NCBI GenBank assembly: GCA_018398765.1
Contig: JAHBMJ010001036.1
Location: 1-37,841 of the forward strand
Direction of reading: 5' to 3'
Length of the DNA stretch: 37,841 nt
From: Chromera velia
Lineage: Eukaryota; Sar; Chromeraceae
This document shows positions 10,194 through 20,859 of this stretch, piece after piece. The translations under genes and the position numbers were made by a program. Under the pieces are notes generated by a model, which was given only the letters and a program-made list of their open reading frames with translations, ran no database searches and was not told the DNA's origin. Position 1 is the first letter of the stretch. Each line of letters begins with the position of its first letter.

Positions 10194-10663
10194 CAAGGGA
10201 AATTAGTGATAAAATTCACTTAAAAAAAAAAAATGACTAAAATATGACTATTCACTAGTTTTTTTTCACCATTTTTTTTCTCGTAAAATATATTGAGTGA
10301 ATGAATAGGAGTCAGTTCATTCAATTTGTGGGTATTTGTAGACTTGTGTCACATTTTTTGTTTGTCCGTATACAATATATATAAAAAAATATAAACCCAC
10401 AAAAAAAAAGTAAAATATGACTAAAATGTGATTTTTTTGTAATACTTTATTATATTTAGTCATATTTACTAAAAGTTTTATAGGGTTGATGCGAATTTCT
10501 AGGGAAATCTTATAGAAATCCATACTTATTTACTTACTTAGTTACTAGCTTACTTACTTAATTATGGTTGAGCCTAGAGTCTCCAAAACCGGAGACAAGT
10601 GGCAACCTATGTATCTAGCCATGTATGCAGTTATAAACAAAAGGAACAAGCCGCCGCAGCTTC
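10194..10663. other. AT-rich non-coding DNA
   Basis: Strong A/T homopolymers and an 'acttacttacttactt'-type run near 10530-10560. No coding frame has support. It separates the chromovirus from the foldback repeat. Confidence 0.5.
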
Positions 10664-11127
10664 GCATGCCGGGGGCGAGTGGGGTGCTTTTTGCTCCCCT
10701 AAAGCGGCGCATTTTCGCAAAAAACTTGTTCACATAATTGAAAAGGAGTTAGAAGCTGAAACTTTGTGTAAGAAGACGTTGTAACGATAGAAAAAGAACT
10801 ATGGAACAGAATTTTTATATCATTTCTAGAAACATAGGCTGCCATACAAATTTTTTGATTTTGCGGTCATTTTTTAACGGTTTTCAACAGTAAAAAAAAC
10901 GGTATGAAACTCACAAAATTTATATGGCAGCCTATGTTTTTAGAAATAATATAAAAAATCTGTTTCATAGTTCTTTTTCTATCGTTACAACGTCTTCTTA
11001 CACAAAGTTTCAGCTTCTAACTCCTTACCAATTATGAGAACGAGTTTTTTGCGGAAAAGCGCCAGTCTCCTATGTAGAGGGGGAGGCAAAAAGCACCCCA
11101 CTCGCTACCACTCGCCCCTGGCATGCG
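10664..11127. repeat. Long foldback inverted repeat (hairpin element)
   Basis: The left arm 10664-10858 is the imperfect reverse complement of the right arm 10914-11127, leaving a ~55-nt loop. Shared blocks include 'gagttagaagctgaaactt', 'gtaagaagacgttgtaacg' and 'aacataggctgccata'. Similarity is high in the inner ~150 bp and weaker with small indels in the outer GC-rich part (gcatgcc...ggcatgc ends). A transcript through it would form a long imperfect hairpin. It contains no protein-coding frame, so it could be a foldback or MITE-type element, or simply an inverted duplication. Confidence 0.88.
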
Positions 11128-12533
11128 TTAGCCTGTTTCCGCATAAACATGCATAACCACGACCATAGTACGACCCTCCACAGCCTAGGCTGAAGCTAGC
11201 TAGGGATAAAGCTAAAGGCCTAGCTAAAGGCTGAACAACCATACAAGACGCGCGTGCTGCGTGGTAGCGTGCACTCATTTTGAACAAGCTTCGATCAATG
11301 TACTTGCCTTCTTCGGCTCCTGGTCTAAAATGAATGAAACAAGCTCTCTTACATATATGTCTCTTCTTTCCCGATACCCCTTCCCCCAGCCGCAGTAGTC
11401 TATTTTGGTCTACAGACCGTTATTCCGATTCCTGTTCTCTCTTTCACTCTCTCCGAAATTAAAAGAAATCCTAACTAGGGAAGTCAGAGGGAAATTTTAT
11501 AGAAATTCATAGGAAATTGATAGGAAATCATATAGACATACAATCAATCTGATTCTGAATCAATCAGTCAATCCACGTCAATCATTGACAATCAATCAAC
11601 AAATCAATCAGTCATTCGGTCAATCAACCAGTCAATGAGTTAATCAATTAATCAGATCGGCCCGGTCACTCCCCATTTGTAAGTAGTGATAGAGCTAAAA
11701 CATTATTAGGATCCACTTACTACTAGACTTACTAGTAACTTACAAGCTATTCTATTAAATAAAGATAATCAAATAAGAAACTAGAATAAGAAATTATGAT
11801 GGTCCAGGATCAGCTCTAAAGCAAAGCTATGCCTACTAACTTGCAAGTAATGCCATCATCAAACTCTCAAAATTAGACTCATGTTATCTAAACTTAATTG
11901 CACCTTAAAAAATTCAAACTTGAATGTCTTTTACATTGTTAAATCCTAGCTTGTTAAATGACAGTTCTAACGGTGGTGGATAGAAAGCTCTTCCGAATCG
12001 CCCTCTGCAAGAGGGAAAGAAGACACCTCAAAGTGGCCCAGTTTCATGAAAGTCTGATCATTCATTCCCTCCCCATTAGTCCGACGGATCCCCCCCTCCT
12101 CTGTTCGGCGCTCAATTCTCTCCATATGCAGAAGAAATTCTTTGAAGCGTTCAGAGGGAAAGGTTTGTTGTAGAGTGTAAGCTAGTTACGAGGTTAGACG
12201 CGGCTACAGACTGAGTTCAGTGAACGCTTTCAATTGCATTCATTGTAAACTGTTTAGAATCTTTGACCTAGAAGAGTTCTCCTATCAGTTCATCAGTCAG
12301 ATGCTGTCACATCAAATTATCATCAATCAAACAAGCATGCAGGCAGACTGTGTTATGTGGAACTTGAACCGTTGGACAGGAGAGTCTAATAAGAGGCGTT
12401 CTAACAAGCCCTAATAGTAATAGTTTTATTATACTGCAATATTAGAGGAAAAATCAGAATTAAAGTATTGAAGTAGAAGTATAGTACCACTGTACTACCA
12501 CATAGTACCACTGTGACCTTTTGTAGTGAAAGA
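11128..12533. other. AT-rich intergenic DNA with AATC-rich patch
   Basis: No gene is supported. The patch at about 11540-11655 is a degenerate run of caatcaatc/agtcaatc units, similar to those at 2772, 35037 and 37713. The rest is low-complexity A/T-rich sequence. Confidence 0.5.
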
Positions 12534-12534
12534 T

Positions 12535-12600
12535 ACCTTCATGGCAGAGTGGTTAGTATGTAGGACTCGCATACAGAAGGTCTCCGGTTCAATTCCAAGA
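12535..12600 (+). other. tRNA-like sequence (decayed tRNA or SINE head)
   Basis: A pol III A-box-like tggcagagtggtta is followed about 40 nt later by a B-box-like ggttcaattcc, the spacing of a tRNA. The acceptor stem does not pair and the anticodon loop lacks the U33 pattern. I therefore read it as a tRNA-derived relic, not a functional tRNA. Confidence 0.4.
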
Positions 12601-12709
12601 TAAATGCTTTTTGGCCTGTATAGAAGGGAAATATGGGGAAACAATCCGTCATACATATAGCTCGGAATGACTCTTTTGACCGACCATCGGTACAGATCTA
12701 TATAAGACG

Positions 12710-12752
12710 ACCGATCGTCGGTTGCAAAGACGCATCCTGACCGACGATCGGT
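12710..12752. repeat. Perfect 13-bp inverted repeat (hairpin)
   Basis: accgatcgtcggt at 12710-12722 pairs exactly with accgacgatcggt at 12740-12752, with a 17-nt loop. A third related copy, accgaccatcggt, lies at 12679-12691. Confidence 0.8.
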
Positions 12753-13094
12753 TTTAAACGTGCAATTTCGGAATTGAAACATCAAAAGTTCAGAATTTTG
12801 AGACTCGGAGAAAACATCATGAATGATCGGAACTCGACTCGAAGTCTCAGAAGTGAAGTGATTTGAACAGACCTTGACTCGAACTCTCGGAGACGACTCT
12901 GCATACCAATATGATCAACTGATAGCAACTCCTGATACCCTTTATCCCTCAACGTCTAGGTGCCTTCTAGCCCAGTCAGTCAATCAGTACTGACCGCCTA
13001 CTTCTACCGGAGCTAGCTGTCCACCTCTACGTCCACACCCCCACGTCTGTTCCTCTTTGACACAAAGTTGAACGAGGTCAACAGATCACGTGGT

Positions 13095-15530
13095 GACGCC
13101 AGCGAGAGGCGGCCCTTCTGGACTTCGAGCAGATCGAGTCGAACTCAAGCCCCTTCTACAAAAAGCAGGAGTCGAACAACAGACACATCAACAGCAACAA
13201 CAGCAACTCCCTCAACAAGATTCTCACTGACCAGGCAACCGAGTCCACTCTGTTCCTCTCTAGGAAGCTAAGAAACAGGAGAACTGACAAAATCGAGTAC
13301 TACGGCTGCTACCTGACTTTCGAGACCAAGCATCAGCGCATCGCCTTCATCCAACCTCATCTACACGCACTGGATCTTGCCCTTCCACTTCCACGTCGCT
13401 GGAGCCCCTTCAGAAGAACTCTCCGAGAGAGTTGGAGAAGAACTGCACATCTTGACCTTGCTTTGACTGGCTTCCCTTATGTCCCTTCACCGTTGAAGCC
13501 CCACAAGTACGCCTTCATCCCTTCACCCCTGACTACGTCTCTTCTGGACTGAGGACCTTTACGAGAATTTCCTTTGCAGACTGACCTGATCGTGAAGCGC
13601 TGCCCAAATTTCGACCTGAACACCATCGCCCACTCCACTAGGACTTCGACGAAAAACCTGCTCCGACTCGAACCAGGCCGCGGAGCGCTGCCAAAAATTC
13701 CTGACGACACCTTTTTGGACTCTGCCAAATTCCTGTTTCCGTTCATGAACTACATCGCGAAGCGCTGCCGAAATTTCTAACAGACCTTCATTTCCTCCCT
13801 TTGGCAAAATCCCATTTCAAACAGGACCACACCGCAAACTTTAAGCGCTGCCAAAATCTCCCGCAAAACTTCGTTTTCCGGACTCTGCCAAATCCTTCTC
13901 TTTCTTCTCAACTTCACCACAGAACACTATCACGAAGTTCTTGGACAACTCCTTTTTCCCCCTTTTTTTCCGCTGAAATCCCTCTTCCCAACCAAGCGAA
14001 TCTGCAAGAAGCAAAGACATTACGACTCTTTCACAATTCTTCGCGAACGTCCCTCATTGAAAAGACCGCTCATTGATTTCGAAGAAGTTAGTCAGCCTGT
14101 CAAAAAGGAATTCAAGAATCTGATTTTGGGGGAAACTCCGGAACTGACAGCACAAGACAGAAGTGAGTAAGTGCATTTTCTGGCTGAGAAAGCAATTCAA
14201 AGAAACGCGGAATTTCTGAGCGATCCCAAGAACGTAAAGACCTTCCTTCTCGACCAATACACAACTCACACCTGGGCACACGACCGTCAAACTTCTCTTC
14301 TTTATAAAGGCCTAAATCTCGACACTTTGCCTCAACTCAAGTTCATTCAAGAGAACCATCTGCACCTTCCTCCTTACCTTTTTTCACTCACTCGCTGGAC
14401 TTCGATCTGGTTGAACCAGTGCGAACGACCTGATCATGCCCCCCCAACCGAAAGCGAAAGCAAGGCCGTGCCGAAGGCAAAAGCAGCAGCCAAGGCCAAG
14501 GCGAAGGGACTCGCGAAGGCAAAGTCAAAAGCATACCCGAAAGCTAAAGCCGCTCCCCTCCTTCCCCAGGACTTTGGAATTCAACTAAACCAAGAGCAGG
14601 CTCCAGGACAACAAGCAGATCAACAAGCACAACAGCAACATCTAAAGCCCCAACTTCCTCAACAGCAAGAAGGACCAGCCCAACCACAGGGAGAGTAGCA
14701 AGCCAACCATGGGGATCAAGGAGCCCCTCTGAACCCACCTTTCCAACAAGCTGACAACGACGTGGAGATGATGCCGGCAGCAGGCGGAGGAGCCGTCCCT
14801 ATCGCGCCTGCGTCTGCTGGATCTGGCCCAGCCTCCTCCATCCATGCCTCCCTCCAGAACCTCGACCCTCCAGTCATTCGCGAACTGCAGAGACAGGGAG
14901 TCACTTTTCATTTTGACGAAAATGGGCAACTCGTGCCTGCACCCCGAGAGGAACGACACGCTTCACGAGCACAGGGCAGTTACACGGACCACAGAGACAA
15001 GCCAAATGTGAAACTGGATCTGCCAGCATTCACAGGACAGGACAGGACCCAAACAAAAGCTTATTAGGGCAGACTTCTGCGTCTTTACGAGCGAATGGAC
15101 TGGAATTTCTATGACTTCCGCGACATTTATTTCCCTTCCACTTTGACAGGAAAAGCGAAAACCTGGTATGACCAGCTCCTCCCGGAACGTTTGGCCCTTA
15201 TCACTACCCCGTCACAGCTGGAAGCCCTTTTTCTAAAGGAGTACAAACTCATGGAGGCAGACCAGGATTCGGCCGAAGAAAAGTTTTTCGCGTTAAAGTA
15301 AAAACTGACCGAGTCAATCAACGACTACGCTGCCCGGTACCGAGGCCTCTACAACGAATGCGGGAGGAACGTAGATTCAGCTCAGACGTCGAAATATTTC
15401 ATCAAAGGACTCACAAATGAGACCTTCAGAGTAGCTTTGCGCACGAAGAGTTACCACTCCTTCCAGGAAGTTCTGACTGACGCAAAACGGTACCTCGCTG
15501 TCACCCCTCCCGTGACTTACCATGTCTGTG
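13095..15530 (+). pseudogene. Decayed Gag-like polyprotein frame of a second LTR retroelement
   Basis: One reading frame stays coherent for about 2.4 kb with only six stops: TGA 13550, TAA 13778, TAA 14168, TAG 14696, TAG 15065 and TAA 15299. The 3' part is clearly a Ty3/gypsy-type Gag core: FTGQDRTQTKAY, then GKAKTWYDQLLP, LEALFLKEYK, ESINDYAARYRGLYNECG and YFIKGLTNETFR. A Lys/Ala-rich stretch (PKAKAAAKAKAKG, near 14460-14550), a Gln-rich stretch (14590-14690) and a long unrecognised N-terminal section precede it. Every stop could come from one C-to-T change in a CAA, CAG or CGA codon. Similarity to Gag ends near 15530, where unrelated GC-rich DNA begins. No zinc knuckle, protease or RT follows, so the element is truncated. 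Its Gag differs clearly from that of the chromovirus at 3.1-10.2 kb. Confidence 0.75.
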
Positions 15531-16121
15531 AAACGCGGCCGAGGGCTCGCCTTCGTATAGCGCAGGGCACAGACGGGAGCAATCCACTATCTTTAGTTAG
15601 GGTCTGGGGAGGCGTGAGTCGGGCAGAGCGAGCTAGAACCCTTTATCTCTTAACACACAGCGCGTTTCGCATAAGATAGCGGGCGGCGGAGCCCACCGCG
15701 CGTAGCACCGTAAGGCCGGGGCGCGCCGCTACGTTAGCGGCCCCGCAAAGCATGCATGTGCGCGCAAAGCAATGAAATTGGCAGTCTCCGAAAAATAGAG
15801 TCGCTCCAAGGTTTCAAGAAAGGCAAATCAGTTCAAGTCGAGGAGAGACTTCGTGGGGTTTGTTTTCACCAGGCGGCCTACTCATTCGAATGTTTTTCGA
15901 GCCATACGAACTTGGGCCCTCTTCGTCTGGCTTCGCGGTCCATAGGTATTTCCTTTCTCGATTTTTGCCTGCGCTGGCTGTTTTGCTTCCGGCAGTTTCG
16001 CTTTTGCTGCCCTTGCCTTCTGCGCACCCTTTCGGCGCGCACACACTTTCGGCCTGGAGGCCCTGCGAGCTGGTACTGGATTCGTTGGGGAGCCCCCGCA
16101 AGCCCGCCAACACCTGCCACG
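15531..16121. other. GC-rich DNA upstream of the secreted-protein gene
   Basis: Sequence character changes at about 15530 from Gag-like coding to GC-rich DNA (gcgggcggcgg, ggggcgcgccgc). It probably includes the 5' untranslated region and promoter of the next gene. I see no TATA-like box I would defend. A minus-strand Lys/Ala-rich frame at about 15880-16130 is open but has no recognisable domain. Confidence 0.4.
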
Positions 16122-18545
16122 ATGAGGAGCCACCAGCTCCTCAGCTTCCTGGTGCTCTTTTTGTTTTCGCTGGTTGGAACTTCCTCTGGGGTCGAGCCTG
16201 ACCCATCCGGTTAGTTTTTTCCTCCCTCTCCCCTCTGTTTCCGTGCTTCCCCCCTTTCAGTCACGCTCCGTCCCCGGGTTCATGGGTTGGGGCCTGCTGT
16301 TGTGCTCTGCTTAGGGGGTGTGAGACCGGGTCATTCACACACTCGTCTCAGCGTCATTTTCCCCTGAGCTAGGTATTGCCTTCTCTTCGCGTCTCCAGTC
16401 TCTTGCAGCTAGGCTAGTCACTGAGTCGCGGTCGGCTATTGAGGCGCAGGTGTTCATCTCTGCTTGCGCGTGAGTTGATTCATAATTTTTCTTTGCATCT
16501 TCACGCTTCGAATGCCCTGCCTGTCAGCAGCACTGGCTTCCTGTTTGCCTTCTTGTCGCGTGTGCTCTTTTCTCGGGTGCGCTGTTTACTCTCCCTTCCT
16601 CTGAGTGCGCGCTGTGAGCGCAGGCTTGACTTTCCAGGGCGTGCCTGGCTGTGCTGTTTGTGCCCCCTCTCACATTCATCGGTCTGCGCTCCTGTACCTG
16701 GCTTTGGGTTGGGTTGTATGTGCCGGGCTTGTGTCTTACTGTCTGCCGTTTGGCTCCAACCCGAGGGCGTGCCTGGCTGTGCCGTTTGTGCCCCCTCTCA
16801 CACAACCGTCGGTCTGCGCTCTGGTCTGCGCTCTTGCACCTGGCTGTGGTGTGGGTTGTGCTTGCCTGGTTTCGAGCCTTGTACTGTCTGCCGTTTGGCT
16901 CCAACCTGAGGGCGTGCCTGGCTCTGCCGTTTGTGCCTCCTCTTACACAACCATCGGTTTCGCTCAGTTTGCTCTATTGATCCCGGCTTTGGTTTGCGTT
17001 GTGATTGCCTGGCTTCGTGTTTTACTCTCCGCCGTTTGGCTACAACCTGAGGGCGTGCCTGGCTGACAGTGTGCCGTTTGTGCCCCCTCTTGCACGACGC
17101 TCGGTGTTTTCGCGTCTATGTCTTGCGAACCCCTCATGGGGTCGGTTGTGAATGCCTCGCATCGTGTGTTAGACTCTCTGGCCGCTGGCTTCAACCTGAG
17201 AGAGTGCCTGGCTATGCCGTTTGTGCCTCCTCTTTCACACCTCTTGGTATGTGCTTTCAGCGGACTTTTGGCTCAGTGAGTTACCTTGCTTAACCTGACT
17301 GAGAGCGTGTAGGATGGCTCTGGTACCCCTGGCTCAAATCTGAGAGAGTGCCTGGCTCAGCCGTTTGTGCCCTCACAGTTTCTTTCATGACTTGTTTTCT
17401 TCCGAGCCTCTGTGGGTTGGTGGTTGAGATGCCCAGATAGAGCGTGTAGCCCTTTTGACCGCTGGCTCCAACCTAAGGGAGTGCCTGGCTATGCCGTTTG
17501 AGCCCCTATACATGACGCTGCTCTGTATCTCAGAACCTTCCAGCATAGCTCGGCCTGATGTTTGGCGTTTCGTAGTTACTGAAAGCTACATTTAAAGGCT
17601 TAAAATAGCCGCACAACTTGCACATCTCTAATTACGAGCACACTCTGCTATTCATTTAGCAAGTTGATCGCATCACTTGACTGAGTAATGCATTGGCCGC
17701 AGTTATTCGTTATAATTGCTACTGTAACAGCAGTTACTCACAAGTGCTTTTGATTGATCCTGCATACATTCAGTAGAGTTTACCTCACTTAAATGAGCGG
17801 CGCTTTTGTGCATACCATGTTAATGTTGTCACACTTTGCTGCACTGCAACAGTCTATATGATTGCCGCGTCTTTTTCTCGTAGGAAACAATGGCGTGAAT
17901 CCTAACCTTTCCTTAGTGCCCGGCTCCGGCACTGATCAAGGAGGAAAAGGAAAAGGGGCAGGAAAAGGAAAAGGTGGAAAAGGTAGTTCCGTGTCCCCCG
18001 CTCCTTCGGGGTTGGCTGCGCTTGACACGGGGAATGGAGGAGTTAGTCAGGGCGGCCTTGCCGGTCTTGCTGATTCGGCTGTTGTAGAACACGAGGCCAA
18101 CGATGATGAAAGAGATGACGGCAGAGACTGTCGTGATCAGAGCAACGGCGAAATAGCAGATGTTGAAGATGAAGGAGCAGATAGGGGGAGAGATACAAAT
18201 CCCCTTCCTCCCGCTCTACCTGTTAATCCCTTGGCTGCGTTTGCTACCAACGTGCTAGCACTGGTGGGGGACCAGTCTTTACTGAACCCGTCAGGCTCGT
18301 CGTCATCATCGTCAGCCAACGGTTCTCTAAACCCGCGTAACCCTGCCACTCTAGAACGCGCATTGGCTTATCTTCAGCAAATGCAACGCGCCCCTCCGCT
18401 CAACCCTCTTGCCCCGCCCGCACCTGTCCACACAGCGCTCCCCCCCCCCTCCATGCAAGCGTTCCTTCCTGGCAGACACACACACATACACACACACACA
18501 CACGCAGACACAGAGAGAGAGGAGACAGGAGGGAGAGAGTGTTAA
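16122..18545 (+). CDS. Two-exon gene for a secreted, low-complexity acidic protein
   Basis: Exon 1 (16122-16209) encodes MRSHQLLSFLVLFLFSLVG and a few more residues, a textbook signal peptide with likely cleavage around TSSG/VEP. It ends in phase 1 at G|GTTAGT. Exon 2 (17884-18545) follows a strong acceptor (tctttttctcgtag) and restores the frame as PSG-NNGVNPN. Together they give 249 codons plus TAA. The mature protein starts with a Gly/Lys repeat (KGKGAGKGKGGKG) and continues with an acidic, Asp/Glu/Arg-rich section. It ends in a Pro/Leu- and Ser-rich tail that runs into an (AC)n microsatellite, so the annotated 3' end may be wrong and a further splice is possible. The 1.67-kb intron carries a tandem repeat. 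The protein probably enters the secretory pathway; no enzyme domain is visible. Confidence 0.72.
16639..17510 (+). repeat. Seven degenerate ~142-bp tandem repeats inside an intron
   Basis: The phrase 'gtgcctggct(g/a/c)tgccgtttgtgcc' recurs at about 16639, 16767, 16911, 17053, 17202, 17346 and 17479, spaced 128-149 bp. Each is preceded by '(g/c)gctggctccaacctgag' or a close variant. Between the anchors the units diverge strongly, so this is an old tandem array. It fills much of the single intron of the secreted-protein gene. Confidence 0.88.
18477..18505. repeat. (AC)n microsatellite
   Basis: A cacacacatacacacacacac run near the 3' end of the secreted-protein reading frame, where it is read as His-Thr repeats. 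Confidence 0.9.
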
Positions 18546-18636
18546 AAAAGGGGGTCGCGTCATCTTTGCACTCTTCTGCTCAAAGGAGAAACCGACCGCA
18601 ACGGGGCTCTCTCCCAGAAGCGTAACGACATCGTCA

Positions 18637-20362
18637 TCATCGACCAAGCCATGCTTGACAGCAATTAATGACAGGGTCAATGTGGAGGTGATCAGTCATA
18701 GCATGTGAGGTTTTTTCACTTGCGTCTTCCCACTCGTGTTTTTTGACATAGTCGGGGGCAGAAAACATGCTAGCAATCACGTTCAGCAGAGAACTTGACG
18801 TGAGAACAACAAGCAGCGAAAAGCCAAACTTTTGCAGGTGGCGTCCTATGGTTGGGAGCTCTTTCAGGAACTAAAAAAGCTCGGTTACTGCTGCTGCTTT
18901 TGGAGGGAGCAAAGAGGGGTCAACTTGTGTCTTGAGCGACGCAACAACGTCAGCAATTCACCTCCCATTGTTTTTGGGCGTCTCCGGGAGAACGTCAGTG
19001 CAGCTATATACTCCTCCTCCTCCTTCTTCTTCTTCTTCGTGCTCAAACCTCCTGTTACGACCGCTGTCGGGGGGTCTCTGTAATCGGAACAAGTTTGTCT
19101 TCTTGCGTGTACGCAGGTTCCAAGTTGAAGGCGTCTGGAACGTTCTTCTGCTGGATTTCTTCATTTTTGAGAGGCTGAACTCTGGTCGGTGCATTGCGGG
19201 GCTCGTCGTGAGAAAAAGTGGACGCCCGGGTCACGATACAATAGTTAGACTCAGAAGAATCCCTCTCGCCAGCAGCCATGATATCTCCAATAGAGCGATC
19301 ATCAACCCAGAAGTGGGAGGTGATGAAACAGTAGAAGTAGAGCTTGGCGACGGCAGAAGAGAGACTAGAACTAACATACGCCATGGAATGATCCTCATTT
19401 TGAGCATGGAAACTGCGTCCCATCCTGCGTGGATTGCGCAGAGCAGTAAGCAGTAAGCCGTATAAGCTTACAGCAGTCCTCTCTTCGCTCAAAAAACATG
19501 GACTCCTGCTGCCGCCTGCACGTTTGCAAGCACGTCTGCAGGAGGGGGCGCCTCAAACTCTCTCTCCGCCCTCTCCACCCAGTCCCCGAATCCTTCTAGC
19601 TCCCTCCGCACACGAGCGACACATTCCCCGAACAGTCACATTCTTTACTTGTACTTCCAACCAGGAGTGGTTCTTATTATCTCTCCAATCATTGTACTGC
19701 AGGGTGGAATGAAAAACATCTGCTCGTCCTCACTTCATTTGAACTTACCGGCGTCATTTTTCCATGCAGGTTCATCGAAGTCTGTACTCGCCATATATCT
19801 CTCTTCCTCATCGTTTTCAACTACATACTCTAACTCTCCTCTCGTATTCATTTCATCATTTTGCTCTCTCAGAACTACGGTAACTCCTCGGACCTCCTCG
19901 TCTCTTCGTTCATGCTGAAATTGCAGCTGAATATACTCCCACCCTCAACTCCCTCTTCATTCTGCTCTTCTTCTCGGCCTGTCCATCTTCATATACCTTC
20001 GTCTGATGCCGCATATACATCTGTGAGCTCATCAATGTATACATGACACCGGAAAGAAATGCACTGGATCATACGTACCTTGCGTTTCATGTCTTGACCA
20101 GCACCAGTGTCCGACATCTTGGGCGCCTTCAGCTTGGAACCTGCGTACACGCAAGAAGACAAACTGAAACCAGACGATAGCCGTGGATCAAGGAGACAAC
20201 GTCAACCATAGTGAAAAGCCAAAGACTGAGTTCCAGTCCAACAGAGATGGTTAAGGCCTTCAGCTTTGGTTCAACGGAGACCGTAACGTTTAGGCGACTT
20301 GCGTAACCGAACGAATCACCGCAGTGATCAGCTGAACGAGCGTCTCCCACTCCTACATCCAC
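18637..20362 (-). CDS. Multi-exon gene fragment, membrane-protein-like (minus strand)
   Basis: Several exon-like blocks on the minus strand have good splice sites. 20362-20170 encodes a hydrophobic stretch (ALTISVGLELSLWLFTMVDV). 20140-20079 is a 62-nt exon after tgcgtgtacgcag, read as SKLKAPKMSDTGAGQDMKRK, ending at AAG|GTACGTATG. 19926-19749 is a 178-nt acidic exon after tatattcag (including DEEVRGVTVVLREQNDE) that ends at G|GTAAGTTC. 19490-19078 contains AKLYFYCFITSHFWVDDRS. 18870-18637 starts after an excellent acceptor (gcttttttag) and reads FLKELPTIGRHLQKFGFSLL, then a hydrophobic VVLTSSSLLNVIASMF, up to a TGA. I could not phase all blocks into one mRNA, so they may belong to more than one gene. 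Two or three hydrophobic segments suggest an integral membrane protein. No family recognised. Confidence 0.45.
19092..19133 (+). repeat. 42-bp inverted repeat, copy 1
   Basis: Plus-strand sequence agtttgtcttcttgcgtgta continuing to gttccaagttgaaggcg. It matches the reverse complement of 20124-20165 at 41 of 42 positions. Confidence 0.9.
20124..20165 (-). repeat. 42-bp inverted repeat, copy 2, covering a 3' splice site
   Basis: On the minus strand this copy contains the end of an intron (tgcgtgtacgcag) and the first codons of the 62-nt exon 20140-20079. The single mismatch to copy 1 changes one codon (aac versus agc when read on the opposite strand). Confidence 0.9.
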
Positions 20363-20859
20363 TCCTCTAGAGGAACAGATGCTACGGATCTGCGGTTGAA
20401 TCTGCGTTGTGACTCCGGACGTGTTCTATGAGTGCAATTCCATCAGGGACTCGACTTGGTCACAAAAACTGAAGGAAACCAGATTGTGGTTAGACAGAAG
20501 TTCTACATCTCGCCCAACCACAATCTGGCATGATGAGACGGACCTCAACTGTAGAGAAATGAATTGCGTTGGTGTGTGAGTCCTTGGTTTCCCAACCCCG
20601 CTATGCCCCGTTTCGCCTGACGACCTGGGGAGTTTTCATCGCACTCCTGAACCTGAAACGTACACAAAGTTGTACGCTTTTCTGATCTGGCACTGTCCCT
20701 TCTCGAGGAGGGCACGGACGTGGGACCTGATCCGGTCATGCGGGATTCGAAGAATCCTTCGAATTCTCGCCGGCACGTCCTCATGAGAAATGCGCATACG
20801 GTTTCTGCGCATCACGGGCCGGTGGTCCTGGTAAATGAGGTTCTGGAAGGGAAATCATA
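20363..20859. other. Region with no confident gene
   Basis: A minus-strand frame at 20545-20784 is open and weakly protein-like, but I found no convincing splice sites to connect it. Nothing else is recognised. Confidence 0.35.

Noticed and set aside
7089-15301. Reassignment of TAG/TAA to Gln in the nuclear code, suggested by stops at Gln-like positions in retroelement frames
   Set aside because: Gag-pol of the chromovirus and the long exons of genes A and B use CAA/CAG for many Gln residues with almost no TAA/TAG. A reassigned code would show them often. C-to-T decay explains the few cases.
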